Shown here piece by piece: positions 7,281 through 14,388 of a DNA stretch of 21,036 nt; position 1 is the stretch's first letter, and each line of letters opens with the position of its first letter. The notes below the pieces were generated by a model. That model made no database searches, was not told the origin of the DNA, and saw only the letters and a list, made by a program, of their open reading frames with translations. Made by a program: the position numbers and the translations under genes. This stretch comes from a virus: the IMG/VR virus record IMGVR_UViG_3300042691_047776, positions 1 to 21,036 of that record; one strand, written 5' to 3'.

Positions 7281-8080
7281 TGAAGAGAAACCTTTTCTGG
7301 AATCGCTCCGCTTTTTAAACAGTTTGTTAACTGTTCGACCTGTAAAGTCTTGCCGAAAACACTAATACCAAACATATTCTCAACTGTCCATTGTGTCAAA
7401 CCCCAGTATTTTACCCAGTCATCATGATAATCTTTCCACCAAGAGTCAAATGCTTGAAGCTCTATATTTTCTAACAAATCAGTATCTTCAAGTGCGATAT
7501 AGATTTTTGGTCTTAACTTCAGCCAAGGTTTAGCTAGTTCACACAGTCTTGTAAGATCATCCGGTTCGTTGTTCTTCCAATAATGATAAGGGGTCTTCCC
7601 CAGCTCTGACCATTTTACAAACAAATCTCCCGCCCGGACTTTTGTTTGTGTTGCTGTGATCCAGTCTGACTGCATGGGCCTCTCCAAAAGGCCAGATTTT
7701 TCTCGATAATCTATGCAAAAAAATTTTTTGTATTTTTGAGAATCGGATTCGCAGATGTGTATATGTTCATGAAAATCTAGCCAAATTGGATTGCCGTCAT
7801 AGTTTTTTTCGTATATTTTGTGTAACTGATTGAAATACGTTTGATCAAGACCTAGACACTTCTGACGATCAACATTGATCGATAATTTTTTTCCATGATC
7901 TATCAAGTGATCAATTAGATCTGCATGAGCAATGGAGAGTTTGTAGAAGGGATTGTCCCAACTTCTCCAGGGAATTGGCACTCGTGAAAGATTCTTATAA
8001 ATCTGTTGATATGTGCTACCAAGAGAGCAATCGTTTATAATCAAATCCACGGTTTGATCATTTGAAAATAATAGTTTCAT
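7277..8080 (-). CDS. Uncharacterised phage protein, first gene of the oxygenase cassette, 267 aa
   Basis: The frame is open as far as 8200, but a start there would run across the terminator of the ATPase gene and the promoter. The ATG at 8078-8080 (protein begins MKLLFSNDQTV) is therefore chosen. Recognisable but unassigned motifs are FHEHIHIC (103-110), with paired histidines and a nearby acid, DYREKSGLLE (124-133) and GDLFVKWSELGKTPYHYW (151-168). The histidine/acid cluster could bind metal, but no known active site is evident. Its stop overlaps the next ATG as ATGA. The gene is transcribed from a promoter at 8090-8117 that contains a perfect palindrome, so it may be separately regulated. 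I know no function for it. Confidence 0.75.
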   Translation of the reverse strand: MKLLFSNDQTVDLIINDCSLGSTYQQIYKNLSRVPIPWRSWDNPFYKLSIAHADLIDHLIDHGKKLSINVDRQKCLGLDQTYFNQLHKIYEKNYDGNPIWLDFHEHIHICESDSQKYKKFFCIDYREKSGLLERPMQSDWITATQTKVRAGDLFVKWSELGKTPYHYWKNNEPDDLTRLCELAKPWLKLRPKIYIALEDTDLLENIELQAFDSWWKDYHDDWVKYWGLTQWTVENMFGISVFGKTLQVEQLTNCLKSGAIPEKVSLQ

Positions 8081-8089
8081 GATTATTGT

Positions 8090-8117
8090 ATTATATAGCA
8101 CGTATTTAATACGTGAA
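8090..8117 (-). promoter_or_regulatory. Probable promoter of the oxygenase cassette
   Basis: On the minus strand, TATAAT at 8090-8095 inside TGCTATATAAT, with a weak -35, TTCACG (8112-8117), at 16 bases. The ATG is nine bases below the -10 box, giving at most a leader of a few bases and no Shine-Dalgarno. The region between the boxes is filled by the palindrome at 8099-8115. Confidence 0.5.
8099..8115. repeat. Perfect 17-bp palindrome, candidate operator
   Basis: CACGTATT-T-AATACGTG: two perfect 8-base arms around one central base. It lies between the -10 and -35 boxes of the promoter for the 267-aa gene and just beyond the T-run of the ATPase terminator. The position suits a repressor binding site; a secondary hairpin of the terminator is the alternative. 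Confidence 0.55.
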
Positions 8118-8142
8118 AAAAACAGGCACCAAAGTGCCTGTT
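8116..8142 (-). terminator. Rho-independent terminator after the AAA+ ATPase gene
   Basis: Nine-base-pair stem AACAGGCAC (8121-8129) with GTGCCTGTT (8134-8142) and a four-base loop. On the minus strand it is followed by seven T residues (8116-8122). It lies about 40 bases past the ATPase stop. Confidence 0.9.
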
Positions 8143-8149
8143 GTAAAAT

Positions 8150-8169
8150 GGGCAGTGTTGCCACTGCCC
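8150..8169 (-). terminator. Second hairpin between the ATPase stop and the main terminator
   Basis: GC-rich eight-base-pair stem GGGCAGTG (8150-8157) with CACTGCCC (8162-8169) and a four-base loop, followed on the minus strand by ATTTTA. The weak T-run makes it an auxiliary or partial terminator, or a 3' end stabiliser. Confidence 0.55.
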
Positions 8170-8181
8170 AGGAGCTACCGA

Positions 8182-9207
8182 TTATGAGTTTTTCATGCAA
8201 GTGCTTGCAGCCAAAGCCTTCCAGTTGTCGGCACTGACCTTGGTCAAGTCTGCGATTTTGAGTGCCATACGCAGGCTCATTTCACGTAGTCGATCCTTGT
8301 TGGCATCCATGAAGTTCAGGATTTCGTCACCTTGTTCTGGACTGAAATCATAGTCATTGAACAGTTGTCCTTGGCGGAAGATCTGCTTGATACGCAAGAA
8401 ACGATCACGCATGGTATTGAGAGTCAAGTCCAAGAAGTGGCAACGACTCTGCAAGGCTTCCAAATGGTCTTGCAATTTCTTGCTCTTAAGATTGCTGAAC
8501 TGCAAATTGGTGATGAAGATACAGGCACCTTTGAAGTCAAAGCAGTCAGGCACACCTTCACGTCGTAACATGGCCGAGTCCGAGTTCCAGTAGATCCTAC
8601 GTTTCTTGCCTGAGTCCAAGGCGGCCTTGAGAATGTTCAATGACAAGTCATCTTGGAACACCGAGTCACAGTCGTCAAACACCAAGACGTTGTTGGGATC
8701 TGAATGTTTGTACAGAGTGCAGTAGAGACCGATAGGAGTCATGGCACCTTTGATCACTTCATATTTGATCTTGCGACCACTGAGCTTGTCAAACAAGCCA
8801 GACTTCTCCAGTTGTTTTTCTACACCGTAGCTCTTGCCCACCCCAGGAGGGCCCACAACGATCATGGCACGCACATCACCGGCTATGGTGGCCTTGGTCA
8901 TTTGGTCCAGGATGTCGAACCGTTGTTCGATACGATCCATGACTTCATCATCGGTTTCTGCTGGTTCCACGGTCTGGTCCGTGACCTTGGGTACATCCAC
9001 AGGCTGACCGCCGGTGAATTCTAGGTCTTCGATGGTATCCACTTTGATACGCACCACATCTGGAACATCTGGGCCAAAATAGCCATCTGCTTGCACTGTC
9101 ACATAGCCTCCCTTTGCACCAGTTTGAAATCCCTTGACCAGGTTAAAGATCATACCGTTGACGGGTTGATTGCGATACGATCCATTCTTAACGAGAATAG
9201 TTGACAT
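8182..9207 (-). CDS. AAA+ family ATPase, phage type, 341 aa
   Basis: Residues 1-65 form a small separate N-terminal domain (SYRNQPVNGMIFNLVKG). An acidic linker (EPAETDDEVMD, 81-91) follows, then the ATPase core. Walker A is GPPGVGKS (119-126), Walker B VLVFDDCD (174-181), sensor 1 FITN (231-234), and an arginine that could be a finger lies at LQSRC (252-256). The rest is a helical lid. Such proteins occur in marine T4-like phages; their partner and target are unknown to me. It is a single-gene unit: a consensus promoter at 9243-9271, a strong Shine-Dalgarno AAGGAGCT at 9214-9221, and a terminator at 8116-8142. This dedicated strong promoter suggests high early expression. The ATPase fold is sure; the biological role is not. 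Confidence 0.9.
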   Translation of the reverse strand: MSTILVKNGSYRNQPVNGMIFNLVKGFQTGAKGGYVTVQADGYFGPDVPDVVRIKVDTIEDLEFTGGQPVDVPKVTDQTVEPAETDDEVMDRIEQRFDILDQMTKATIAGDVRAMIVVGPPGVGKSYGVEKQLEKSGLFDKLSGRKIKYEVIKGAMTPIGLYCTLYKHSDPNNVLVFDDCDSVFQDDLSLNILKAALDSGKKRRIYWNSDSAMLRREGVPDCFDFKGACIFITNLQFSNLKSKKLQDHLEALQSRCHFLDLTLNTMRDRFLRIKQIFRQGQLFNDYDFSPEQGDEILNFMDANKDRLREMSLRMALKIADLTKVSADNWKALAASTCMKNS

Positions 9208-9213
9208 ACATCT

Positions 9214-9221
9214 AGCTCCTT
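9214..9221 (-). promoter_or_regulatory. Strong ribosome binding site for the AAA+ ATPase gene
   Basis: AAGGAGCT on the minus strand, six bases before the ATG at 9205-9207. It is one of the few strong Shine-Dalgarno sites in the window and contrasts with the leader-free starts elsewhere. Confidence 0.85.
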
Positions 9222-9242
9222 CTTGATTGTTTTAATAATACT

Positions 9243-9271
9243 ATTATAGCAAATGGGTAATTATTGGTCAA
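9243..9271 (-). promoter_or_regulatory. Near-consensus sigma70 promoter for the AAA+ ATPase gene
   Basis: On the minus strand, TTGACC (9266-9271), exactly 17 bases, TATAAT (9243-9248), with the extended context TTTGCTATAATAGT. The predicted leader is about 30 bases and holds the Shine-Dalgarno. The same core sequence and spacing recur at 9588-9616. Confidence 0.9.
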
Positions 9272-9292
9272 CCAGCCCAAACTACGGGCTGG
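9272..9292 (-). terminator. Hairpin after the small membrane protein gene
   Basis: Seven-base-pair stem CCAGCCC (9272-9278) with GGGCTGG (9286-9292) and a seven-base loop. There is no proper T-run: on the minus strand the next bases are the TTGACC box of the ATPase promoter. It is a weak terminator candidate that directly abuts the promoter. Confidence 0.5.
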
Positions 9293-9318
9293 CCGCGGGT
9301 GTTGTCCAAAAACAACAG

Positions 9319-9540
9319 TTATTTTTTGGCTATTTTCTTGACTTCATCTTCGTAGCGGATCTGTGCCAGGAAAACTGTGTAGATAAGAAAAATGCAAGAC
9401 GTGATGCCCAAACAGATAACGATCGTGGGCACCATGTCGGGGGTGACCACCTGACTCAACCAATGGAAAAATCCGGTTACTGCTATAACAATGGCTATCA
9501 TGCCTGCTGTCAATGCACCTGCTCGTAGATATTGATTCAT
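9319..9540 (-). CDS. Small membrane protein with two transmembrane segments, 73 aa
   Basis: Two hydrophobic segments, roughly residues 9-32 (LTAGMIAIVIAVTGFF) and 37-60 (VPTIVICLGITSCIFLIYTV), are joined by a short turn with TPDM. The C-terminus is charged (RYEDEVKKIAKK). By the positive-inside rule the basic C-terminal tail is likely in the cytoplasm. There is no signal peptide cleavage site and no known domain. It is a single-gene unit with its own consensus promoter (9588-9616), a leader of about 40 bases with only a weak AAGAAAG Shine-Dalgarno, and a hairpin after it. A host-membrane role early in infection is possible (inference from promoter class); the function is unknown. Confidence 0.75.
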   Translation of the reverse strand: MNQYLRAGALTAGMIAIVIAVTGFFHWLSQVVTPDMVPTIVICLGITSCIFLIYTVFLAQIRYEDEVKKIAKK

Positions 9541-9587
9541 ATTTGTCTTTCTTGAAAAATGTTGCTAAAAAACTACAGTATGAAACT

Positions 9588-9616
9588 ATTATAGCAAAAA
9601 GAATCTTTTTGGTCAA
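9588..9616 (-). promoter_or_regulatory. Near-consensus sigma70 promoter for the small membrane protein gene
   Basis: On the minus strand, TTGACC (9611-9616), 17 bases, TATAAT (9588-9593), in the same extended context TTTGCTATAATAGT as the promoter at 9243-9271. It begins just past the terminator of the virion-type protein gene. Confidence 0.9.
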
Positions 9617-9620
9617 CCAT

Positions 9621-9646
9621 AAAAAAACCCTACTATAAGTAGGGTT
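9621..9646 (-). terminator. Rho-independent terminator after the virion-type protein gene
   Basis: Eight-base-pair stem AACCCTAC (9626-9633) with GTAGGGTT (9639-9646) and a five-base loop, followed on the minus strand by seven T residues (9621-9627). About 20 bases past the stop codon. Confidence 0.9.
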
Positions 9647-9664
9647 AATTTTGTTTATGATTTT

Positions 9665-10222
9665 TTAAGGAGCCACATAGTTGTCAATGTTACCTACGAC
9701 ATTTCCCACTTGCCCAAGGCTGATATTCCAATTGTAAGTCATCGTGCTACCACTTAACACCCGCCATACATCGCATCCTTCTGGATCAAGTGCCACAGGT
9801 TGCAACACACCATCGATTGCCACGTTGCTTCTGGGATCTGTGGTGCTATCTGAATTAGAAGGTTGCCCAAAATAGCAAAGTTGAAAATTATTTGCTGTTC
9901 CTACCCCAGGATCAATTTCTACGTTTCCGGTATAGTAGTTACTGTTAATTAACCCCAACAACGCCCCACTGCCATTTGAAATCGTAATAGCCATTGACAC
10001 ATTTCCAGCAAAATCGGTATTTAAAAGTGCCGAATCGGACAAAGTAAACAATACTGTGGTTCCAACTTCTGCTGGTGTAGGATATGGCCATGGATCAATG
10101 GCCTGATCAACCGTGGTTACAGTGCCTGAAAATATCTCGGTGCTGTTAACGCTTGCTGTGACTGTTACAGGAGTATTACCATACCCAAGTCCATAAAATT
10201 TAAAAGTTCTATTAGCTGCCAT
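9665..10222 (-). CDS. Beta-rich virion-type phage protein, 185 aa
   Basis: The ATG at 10220-10222 (protein begins MAANRTFKFYGLGYG) is chosen over one 30 bases upstream, because an AGGAG Shine-Dalgarno at 10231-10235 serves it. The sequence is rich in threonine, serine, glycine and valine, with alternating hydrophobic residues typical of immunoglobulin-like or beta-sandwich virion proteins. The repeated ideas are an opening YGLGYGNTPVTVT, then SGTVTTVDQ, then a late RSNVAIDGV and a closing MTYNWNISLG. I recall related proteins in marine phages as small structural or decoration proteins, but no experimental role. A GATAAATA late-promoter match lies at 10243-10250 and a strong terminator follows, so it seems to be made alone and late, as expected for a virion part. 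The specific role is inferred. Confidence 0.75.
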   Translation of the reverse strand: MAANRTFKFYGLGYGNTPVTVTASVNSTEIFSGTVTTVDQAIDPWPYPTPAEVGTTVLFTLSDSALLNTDFAGNVSMAITISNGSGALLGLINSNYYTGNVEIDPGVGTANNFQLCYFGQPSNSDSTTDPRSNVAIDGVLQPVALDPEGCDVWRVLSGSTMTYNWNISLGQVGNVVGNIDNYVAP

Positions 10223-10228
10223 ATTGAA

Positions 10229-10235
10229 ATCTCCT
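10229..10235 (-). promoter_or_regulatory. Ribosome binding site deciding the start of the virion-type protein
   Basis: AGGAGAT on the minus strand, six bases before the ATG at 10220-10222. It supports the downstream start over the ATG at 10250-10252, which has no such site and overlaps the previous gene. Confidence 0.8.
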
Positions 10236-10242
10236 ATGTGTT

Positions 10243-10250
10243 TATTTATC
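10243..10250 (-). promoter_or_regulatory. T4-type late promoter candidate (GATAAATA)
   Basis: GATAAATA on the minus strand matches T4 late consensus TATAAATA at 7 of 8 positions and the relaxed NATAAATA form reported for marine T4-like phages. Transcription about six bases downstream would give a leader of about 15 bases that just contains the AGGAG site. Confidence 0.6.
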
Positions 10251-10983
10251 AAGACCAGTGTGCTAATATTATCGAATCCTGCAAATCAGCGGGTTTGGGT
10301 TGTCCGTGAAACACTATCACGCTGTTGCGGTGATTTAATCGTGTTCCTGCTCCGGGTGTTTTATAGCATTTTCTGCTGAAATTATATCCGCCATCTTTGC
10401 ATTGCCAGCGCCAGCTGACCACCTGTTCCACGTCAAACAAGCGTCGATCTGAGTCTGAGACAGCATTGGATATGTAATCTTGATCCCCATGATTTCTGCT
10501 CATGATTTTGCGCAGATCTTCGCGCTGGAAAGCTGACCATACAGATTCAAACCGCCGGGTATCCCACCACATGATGCTACTGTTTACTCTGTAGTCGTGC
10601 GGTCGCCATAGATATTTGAAATCTCTCACTGCCCAAAAATATCTCAAAGGTTGTTGCCAAATCCAGTCTATGTTACCAACAATCACAGTGTCTAGATCAA
10701 AATACAACAAAGGTCCAGCATGATGTTCGGGATTAAACAACTGCATCTTGTACCACCAGGCCCGACGTGGCCCGCTGATACTCCAGTCTGTGAGAGCATG
10801 CTTGATCATGGGTGCAGGTACTGGTCTATCATTCTCGGTGTACACATGCAGTCGTATGCCCGGGGTGACGTGGCGGCTCAGCATGTTGTACAGGTGTTCC
10901 ACATAGGTCCAGCTGTAGGCATCGCCGTGGATCACACAGGCGCAGTCTATAGGTCCAATCGGGGCTGTAGGCGTTGTAACCAT
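10249..10983 (-). CDS. GT-A type glycosyltransferase with DLD motif, 244 aa
   Basis: IDCACVIHGDAYSWTYVEHLYNML (from residue 12) is a typical opening of phage-encoded glycosyltransferase-like proteins. LLYFDLDTVIVGNIDW (92-107) carries the DxD metal and nucleotide-sugar motif (D96, D98). The C-terminus has an HG near the end (VIVFHGQPKP), as in GT8-like enzymes, where a histidine contributes to metal binding. It probably transfers a hexose from a nucleotide sugar; donor and acceptor are unknown. The start lies 37 bases inside the previous gene's end; the conserved opening motif leaves little room for a later start. It follows the capsule-type glycosyltransferase and probably shares its transcript. 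Confidence 0.8.
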   Translation of the reverse strand: MVTTPTAPIGPIDCACVIHGDAYSWTYVEHLYNMLSRHVTPGIRLHVYTENDRPVPAPMIKHALTDWSISGPRRAWWYKMQLFNPEHHAGPLLYFDLDTVIVGNIDWIWQQPLRYFWAVRDFKYLWRPHDYRVNSSIMWWDTRRFESVWSAFQREDLRKIMSRNHGDQDYISNAVSDSDRRLFDVEQVVSWRWQCKDGGYNFSRKCYKTPGAGTRLNHRNSVIVFHGQPKPADLQDSIILAHWS

Positions 10984-11807
10984 AGTCCTTTCTTGATTTC
11001 TTCAACTGTGTATTCGGTATGACAGATTTCAGTCAACCACTGATCACGATCTACTGTATAGGGCTGATCAATATTTTCTATTTGTATACTCACAGGATGG
11101 GCCAGGCTGCTGGCATCAACAATGGGCCTGGTTCCTGCAAGTGCGGCCTGTATGCCAGGACCCGAATTGTGATTGACCATGGCATGGCAATCAAAGGCCA
11201 GGTTGTAGCTGTCATAGGTGTTGGTTACCTTGACAGGTTGTTCTATGACCACATCCGGGGGCAAGTGTACCAGTCCAGCCCAATCTAATGCACTTCTAGG
11301 GTGAGGGCGCACCACAATAGGACGGTCGGTAACCCTGCGTAATCGTTCTACTTGTTGGACCACCCATCCTTCCATGCTGGACAAACCTACCACCTGCAGA
11401 CTGCGGGCGTGCTGTGCGACGATCACAATCCTGGGATTGCGGCTGACATTGATGGCCAAGCTGATACCCAGGCGCTTGGGACGATTCCAGTCCAAGTTTT
11501 CTGTGTGTCCATAATAGCCGTTGGCTGTGATGGAGTTTAAGGCTATCTTCCAAGTTTCGCCGCGGTACAAGGCACCCACATCAATGACAATGACCGGACG
11601 ACCCAAACTTCTATAGTGACTCCACACTGCCTGGTTGGCAGCCATGCGTCCGGACCACAATACCGACCATACAATAACGGCATCTGCGTCCCAGCTATTT
11701 TCCTGAACATGCACTCCTGCTTGGCGCAAAGAGTCCAGCATGGCACTCATCACAGGCACGCTGTTCTTGGCACACTGCAAAGGAAAATAGGCCACTGATT
11801 TGATCAC
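10947..11807 (-). CDS. Capsule-polysaccharide (KpsC/LipB-like) glycosyltransferase, paralog 1, 286 aa, GTG start
   Basis: It belongs to the capsule polysaccharide biosynthesis superfamily (Kdo-transferase-like GT-B fold). The diagnostic core is RPIVVRPHPRS (162-172) followed by NHNSGPGIQAALAG (212-225). In these enzymes a basic RPHP loop and a conserved serine/glycine helix bind the nucleotide sugar. The C-terminus ends in the signature shared by all five paralogs here, W-L-x-x-I-C-x-x-x-(Y/F)-T-x-x-E (WLTEICHTEYTVEE). The start is GTG at 11805-11807 with no Shine-Dalgarno. It diverges from the plus-strand operon across only 11 bases. The sugar and acceptor are unknown. This copy and the one at 14381 keep RPHP, while the other three have RxxK at the same place. 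Confidence 0.75.
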   Translation of the reverse strand: MIKSVAYFPLQCAKNSVPVMSAMLDSLRQAGVHVQENSWDADAVIVWSVLWSGRMAANQAVWSHYRSLGRPVIVIDVGALYRGETWKIALNSITANGYYGHTENLDWNRPKRLGISLAINVSRNPRIVIVAQHARSLQVVGLSSMEGWVVQQVERLRRVTDRPIVVRPHPRSALDWAGLVHLPPDVVIEQPVKVTNTYDSYNLAFDCHAMVNHNSGPGIQAALAGTRPIVDASSLAHPVSIQIENIDQPYTVDRDQWLTEICHTEYTVEEIKKGLWLQRLQPRLDL

Positions 11808-11818
11808 TAAATATCCAC
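11806..11818 (+). promoter_or_regulatory. Late-type promoter candidate abutting the ATG at 11819
   Basis: ACTAAATA (11806-11813), then TCCAC and the ATG. It matches T4 late TATAAATA at 6 of 8 positions. The sequence TAAATATCCA-(C/T)-ATGAAA is repeated before the gene starting at 17563 on the other strand, at the same distance. The predicted +1 is the A of the ATG. Confidence 0.45.
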
Positions 11819-12658
11819 ATGAAATATACTGTAATTACCTCATTTCACGACGAAGGTCTAAAACAATACGGACAACGCATGGTCAACACTTTTGAGTCTA
11901 ATTGGCCAGCCGAAGTCGATCTGGTTGTTTGTGCTGAAAATTGCCAGCCCAAAACCACTCGCCCAAACACCCAAGTTTATGACCTGCTGGATGTCAGTGC
12001 CAACTGTAGAGCGTTTGTAGAACGGCATAGAAACAATCCCTTGGCGCACGGTCAAGCCGGACCAAGCGGCGCTTGGGATCCTAAAAAAGCCTTTAGATGG
12101 AACGCCGTACGATTTGCCTACAAGGTTTTTTCAGTCGCTTTGTGTGCCAACAATATCAGCTCGGGCTGGATGATCTGGATAGATGCCGATACCCATACTC
12201 ATAGTCCTGTACCTTTGCAATGGTTAGAAAAGGTTTGTCCCAGCACTGCCATGATCAGTTATCTGGGCCGTGGAGAAAAATACCACAGTGAATGTGGGTG
12301 GGTGGCCTACAATCTTGATCACCCGGCTACAAGAAGCTTCGTAGCCGACTTTGTCAACCTGTACAACACTGATCGTATATTCAAAGAACAAGAATGGCAT
12401 GATAGTTATATCTGGGATCTGGTCAGAAGAAAATACAAAGATAACCACGAGTTTTTAAATTTGAATCCCAGCCAAAACGACAAAGGTCTAGCCGGACATC
12501 CATTTATCAACAGCGAACTGGGTCTTTACATGGATCATGCCAAGGGTGATAGAAAAAATCTTGGACACAGCAAGCCCAAGGAGGTAGTGAGTCATCCAGA
12601 CCATCCATACTGGCAAAGAGTTAAAACTCAAGGTAAAGTAAATTTCAATCTAGACTAG
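11819..12658 (+). CDS. GT-A type glycosyltransferase-like protein with DAD motif, 279 aa
   Basis: WMIWIDADTHTHSPVPL (117-133) holds the DxD motif (D122, D124) at the end of a hydrophobic strand, as in GT-A nucleotide-sugar transferases. The N-terminus MKYTVITSFH and the long loop around DPKKAFRWNAVRFAYKV (87-103) match a family of phage glycosyltransferase-like proteins I recall as uncharacterised. Sugar and target are unknown. It is the first gene of the plus-strand operon; the ATG has no Shine-Dalgarno, and a late-type promoter motif ends five bases before it. The next gene follows after seven bases. Confidence 0.75.
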   Translation: MKYTVITSFHDEGLKQYGQRMVNTFESNWPAEVDLVVCAENCQPKTTRPNTQVYDLLDVSANCRAFVERHRNNPLAHGQAGPSGAWDPKKAFRWNAVRFAYKVFSVALCANNISSGWMIWIDADTHTHSPVPLQWLEKVCPSTAMISYLGRGEKYHSECGWVAYNLDHPATRSFVADFVNLYNTDRIFKEQEWHDSYIWDLVRRKYKDNHEFLNLNPSQNDKGLAGHPFINSELGLYMDHAKGDRKNLGHSKPKEVVSHPDHPYWQRVKTQGKVNFNLD

Positions 12659-12665
12659 GACAACA

Positions 12666-13310
12666 ATGCATCAAGCACACCGCTGGTGGTTTCCAGACCA
12701 AGACACGCATTTTGCAAAAATGCTGTCCAGAAATATTGCCAAGGGCGGCCAAGCAGTGTATCAAGAACCTGTACGCAGAGCCAGCATAACTTATTGTAAA
12801 AAACACGATGTGGCCATAGACATAGGTGCCAATGTGGGCCTATGGACCCGAGATCTTTGCCAGTTTTTCCAACAAGTGCATGCCATTGAACCTGTGGCCG
12901 ATTTCAGAGATTGCCTAAGCAAAAATGTTCCAGCCACAAATCTACAAATGCATGATTGTGCATTGGGTGTAGAAAATAGCATGATTGACATGATCATCAC
13001 GCCAGACAATACCGGCCACAGTCATGTGGATCCTGCTAGTTTTGGTCTGGGCAAAATACAAATGAAAACCTTGGACAGCATGGATTTGCCTGTGACTGAT
13101 TATATCAAAATAGACTGCGAAGGTTATGAACACAATATTATCTTAGGTGGTGAAAACTACATCAAGGCCTGCAGACCTGTTATAGTGGTCGAACAAAAAT
13201 TCCACAAAGACACTGGCATAGTAGACAACGGCGAAGCCGTGGAACTGCTGAAAAGTTGGGGAGCACGATTGTTGCAGCAGGTCAAACACGATTTAATCAT
13301 GGGCTGGTAA
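12666..13310 (+). CDS. FkbM-family SAM-dependent methyltransferase, 214 aa
   Basis: FkbM-type enzymes O-methylate sugars or other hydroxyls using S-adenosylmethionine. Motif I is IDIGANVGLWT (51-61), the acidic strand 2 end is AIEPV (73-77), and the family hallmark DYIKIDCEGYE (145-155) is followed by ILGG. The C-terminus has the usual strand with VVEQKFH. The length is normal for a compact phage member. AGGA (about 12657-12660) lies six bases before the ATG, a usable Shine-Dalgarno overlapping the upstream stop region. In this operon it most likely methylates a sugar on the glycan being built (inference from neighbours). Confidence 0.88.
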   Translation: MHQAHRWWFPDQDTHFAKMLSRNIAKGGQAVYQEPVRRASITYCKKHDVAIDIGANVGLWTRDLCQFFQQVHAIEPVADFRDCLSKNVPATNLQMHDCALGVENSMIDMIITPDNTGHSHVDPASFGLGKIQMKTLDSMDLPVTDYIKIDCEGYEHNIILGGENYIKACRPVIVVEQKFHKDTGIVDNGEAVELLKSWGARLLQQVKHDLIMGW

Positions 13311-13311
13311 C

Positions 13312-14388
13312 ATGTATCTGGTGCTGAACCGTGATGAGGTCTTGTCCGAATTGGCCAAACGCATGCTGGCACAACAACTTAAAAAGATACAGCCCGAGTG
13401 GTCCAGTACCACTGCTTATATCAACAAATGCCGCAAACGCTGGGCTAAATCTGGTCTTGTGGACATTGATTTCAATACAGTAAACGCACAGCTCAGGCAG
13501 GATCTTGAAGCCTACAAAGACGTCATAATGACCCAATACAAACGCCAGTATCGACCTTTGATAGCCTGGTTGGAAAAAAACTATGATCGGCTGGGCATTG
13601 ATCGTCAACGTCTAGTAGATTCCTATGTGGCCAGTGACACAAAAAACTTTGTCAAAACCCTGGGACAACAAGTGACCGATCAACCAGTCTGGATCGTTGC
13701 CGGGGACTCAGTGCCTGATGATCAGCCGGTGATCATTAGAAACATCATCAACAATGAAGCCCTGTTGCGACATAGATTGGCCAACAGCTTGCCTTTTTGG
13801 TTCATTGATTCTGGATACACCAACTTTCTGACCAGTAAAAAACTCTGGCATAGGTTAGTGCTCGATAACTTGCATACCAACACACCCCATGGTTATTTTC
13901 CTGCAGATCGTCTGGGTCTGTTGCCCAGCATGCCTGTGCCCTGGCGGCGCGAAGGTTCTCGTATTGTTGTGGTGTGTGCCAGTGACAACCACCATCTGAT
14001 CATGGGTACAACTCAAGAAATTTGGCAACAACAGGTCAAAAAAGAAATTAGACAGCACACAGATCGACCCATAGAGTGGAGGAAAAAACAACTGTCAAGG
14101 AAAACACGTACCAGCGTGTTTGAAGATTTACAAAACGACAAAGATGTGTATTGTGTGATCAGTGACAGCAGCGCAGCTGCCATTGAAGCCATATGGTTGG
14201 GCATACCTGTGATAACCTTGAGTCGGCACATTTCCAGTGCCGTGGCACGCAGCGACTTGTCTCAGATCAATGACTTGTATCGTGGACCCATGGGCGATTG
14301 GTTGTGTGCGCTGACTTACAGTCAGTTTACAAAAAAAGAGATGTATGATGGCACTGCGCTCAAACTCATAAAAAAATATCATGTATGA
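13312..14388 (+). CDS. Capsule-polysaccharide-type glycosyltransferase, paralog 2, 358 aa
   Basis: The largest of the five paralogs. The C-terminal core has DRPIEWRKK (251-259), VISDSSAAAIEAIWLG (282-297) and the closing signature YSQFTKKEMYDGTA. It is longer than the others because of about 120 extra N-terminal residues rich in charged helices (AKRMLAQQLKKIQPEW and onward), perhaps an added binding domain. Loop residues RKK replace the RPHP seen in paralogs 1 and 3. The start follows the previous stop by one base. Its last eight bases overlap the next gene. It is closest by eye to the paralog at 15277: WFIDSGY/YYTDNGY, YSQFT, DGTA. Confidence 0.72.
   Translation: MYLVLNRDEVLSELAKRMLAQQLKKIQPEWSSTTAYINKCRKRWAKSGLVDIDFNTVNAQLRQDLEAYKDVIMTQYKRQYRPLIAWLEKNYDRLGIDRQRLVDSYVASDTKNFVKTLGQQVTDQPVWIVAGDSVPDDQPVIIRNIINNEALLRHRLANSLPFWFIDSGYTNFLTSKKLWHRLVLDNLHTNTPHGYFPADRLGLLPSMPVPWRREGSRIVVVCASDNHHLIMGTTQEIWQQQVKKEIRQHTDRPIEWRKKQLSRKTRTSVFEDLQNDKDVYCVISDSSAAAIEAIWLGIPVITLSRHISSAVARSDLSQINDLYRGPMGDWLCALTYSQFTKKEMYDGTALKLIKKYHV

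Noticed and set aside
8081-8200. N-terminal extension of the 267-aa gene to 8200
   Set aside because: It would be coded across the ATPase stop, the terminator hairpins and the promoter; the ATG at 8080 fits the family-like start.
10223-10252. ATG at 10252 for the virion-type protein
   Set aside because: It overlaps the upstream gene and lacks a Shine-Dalgarno; the ATG at 10222 has AGGAG.
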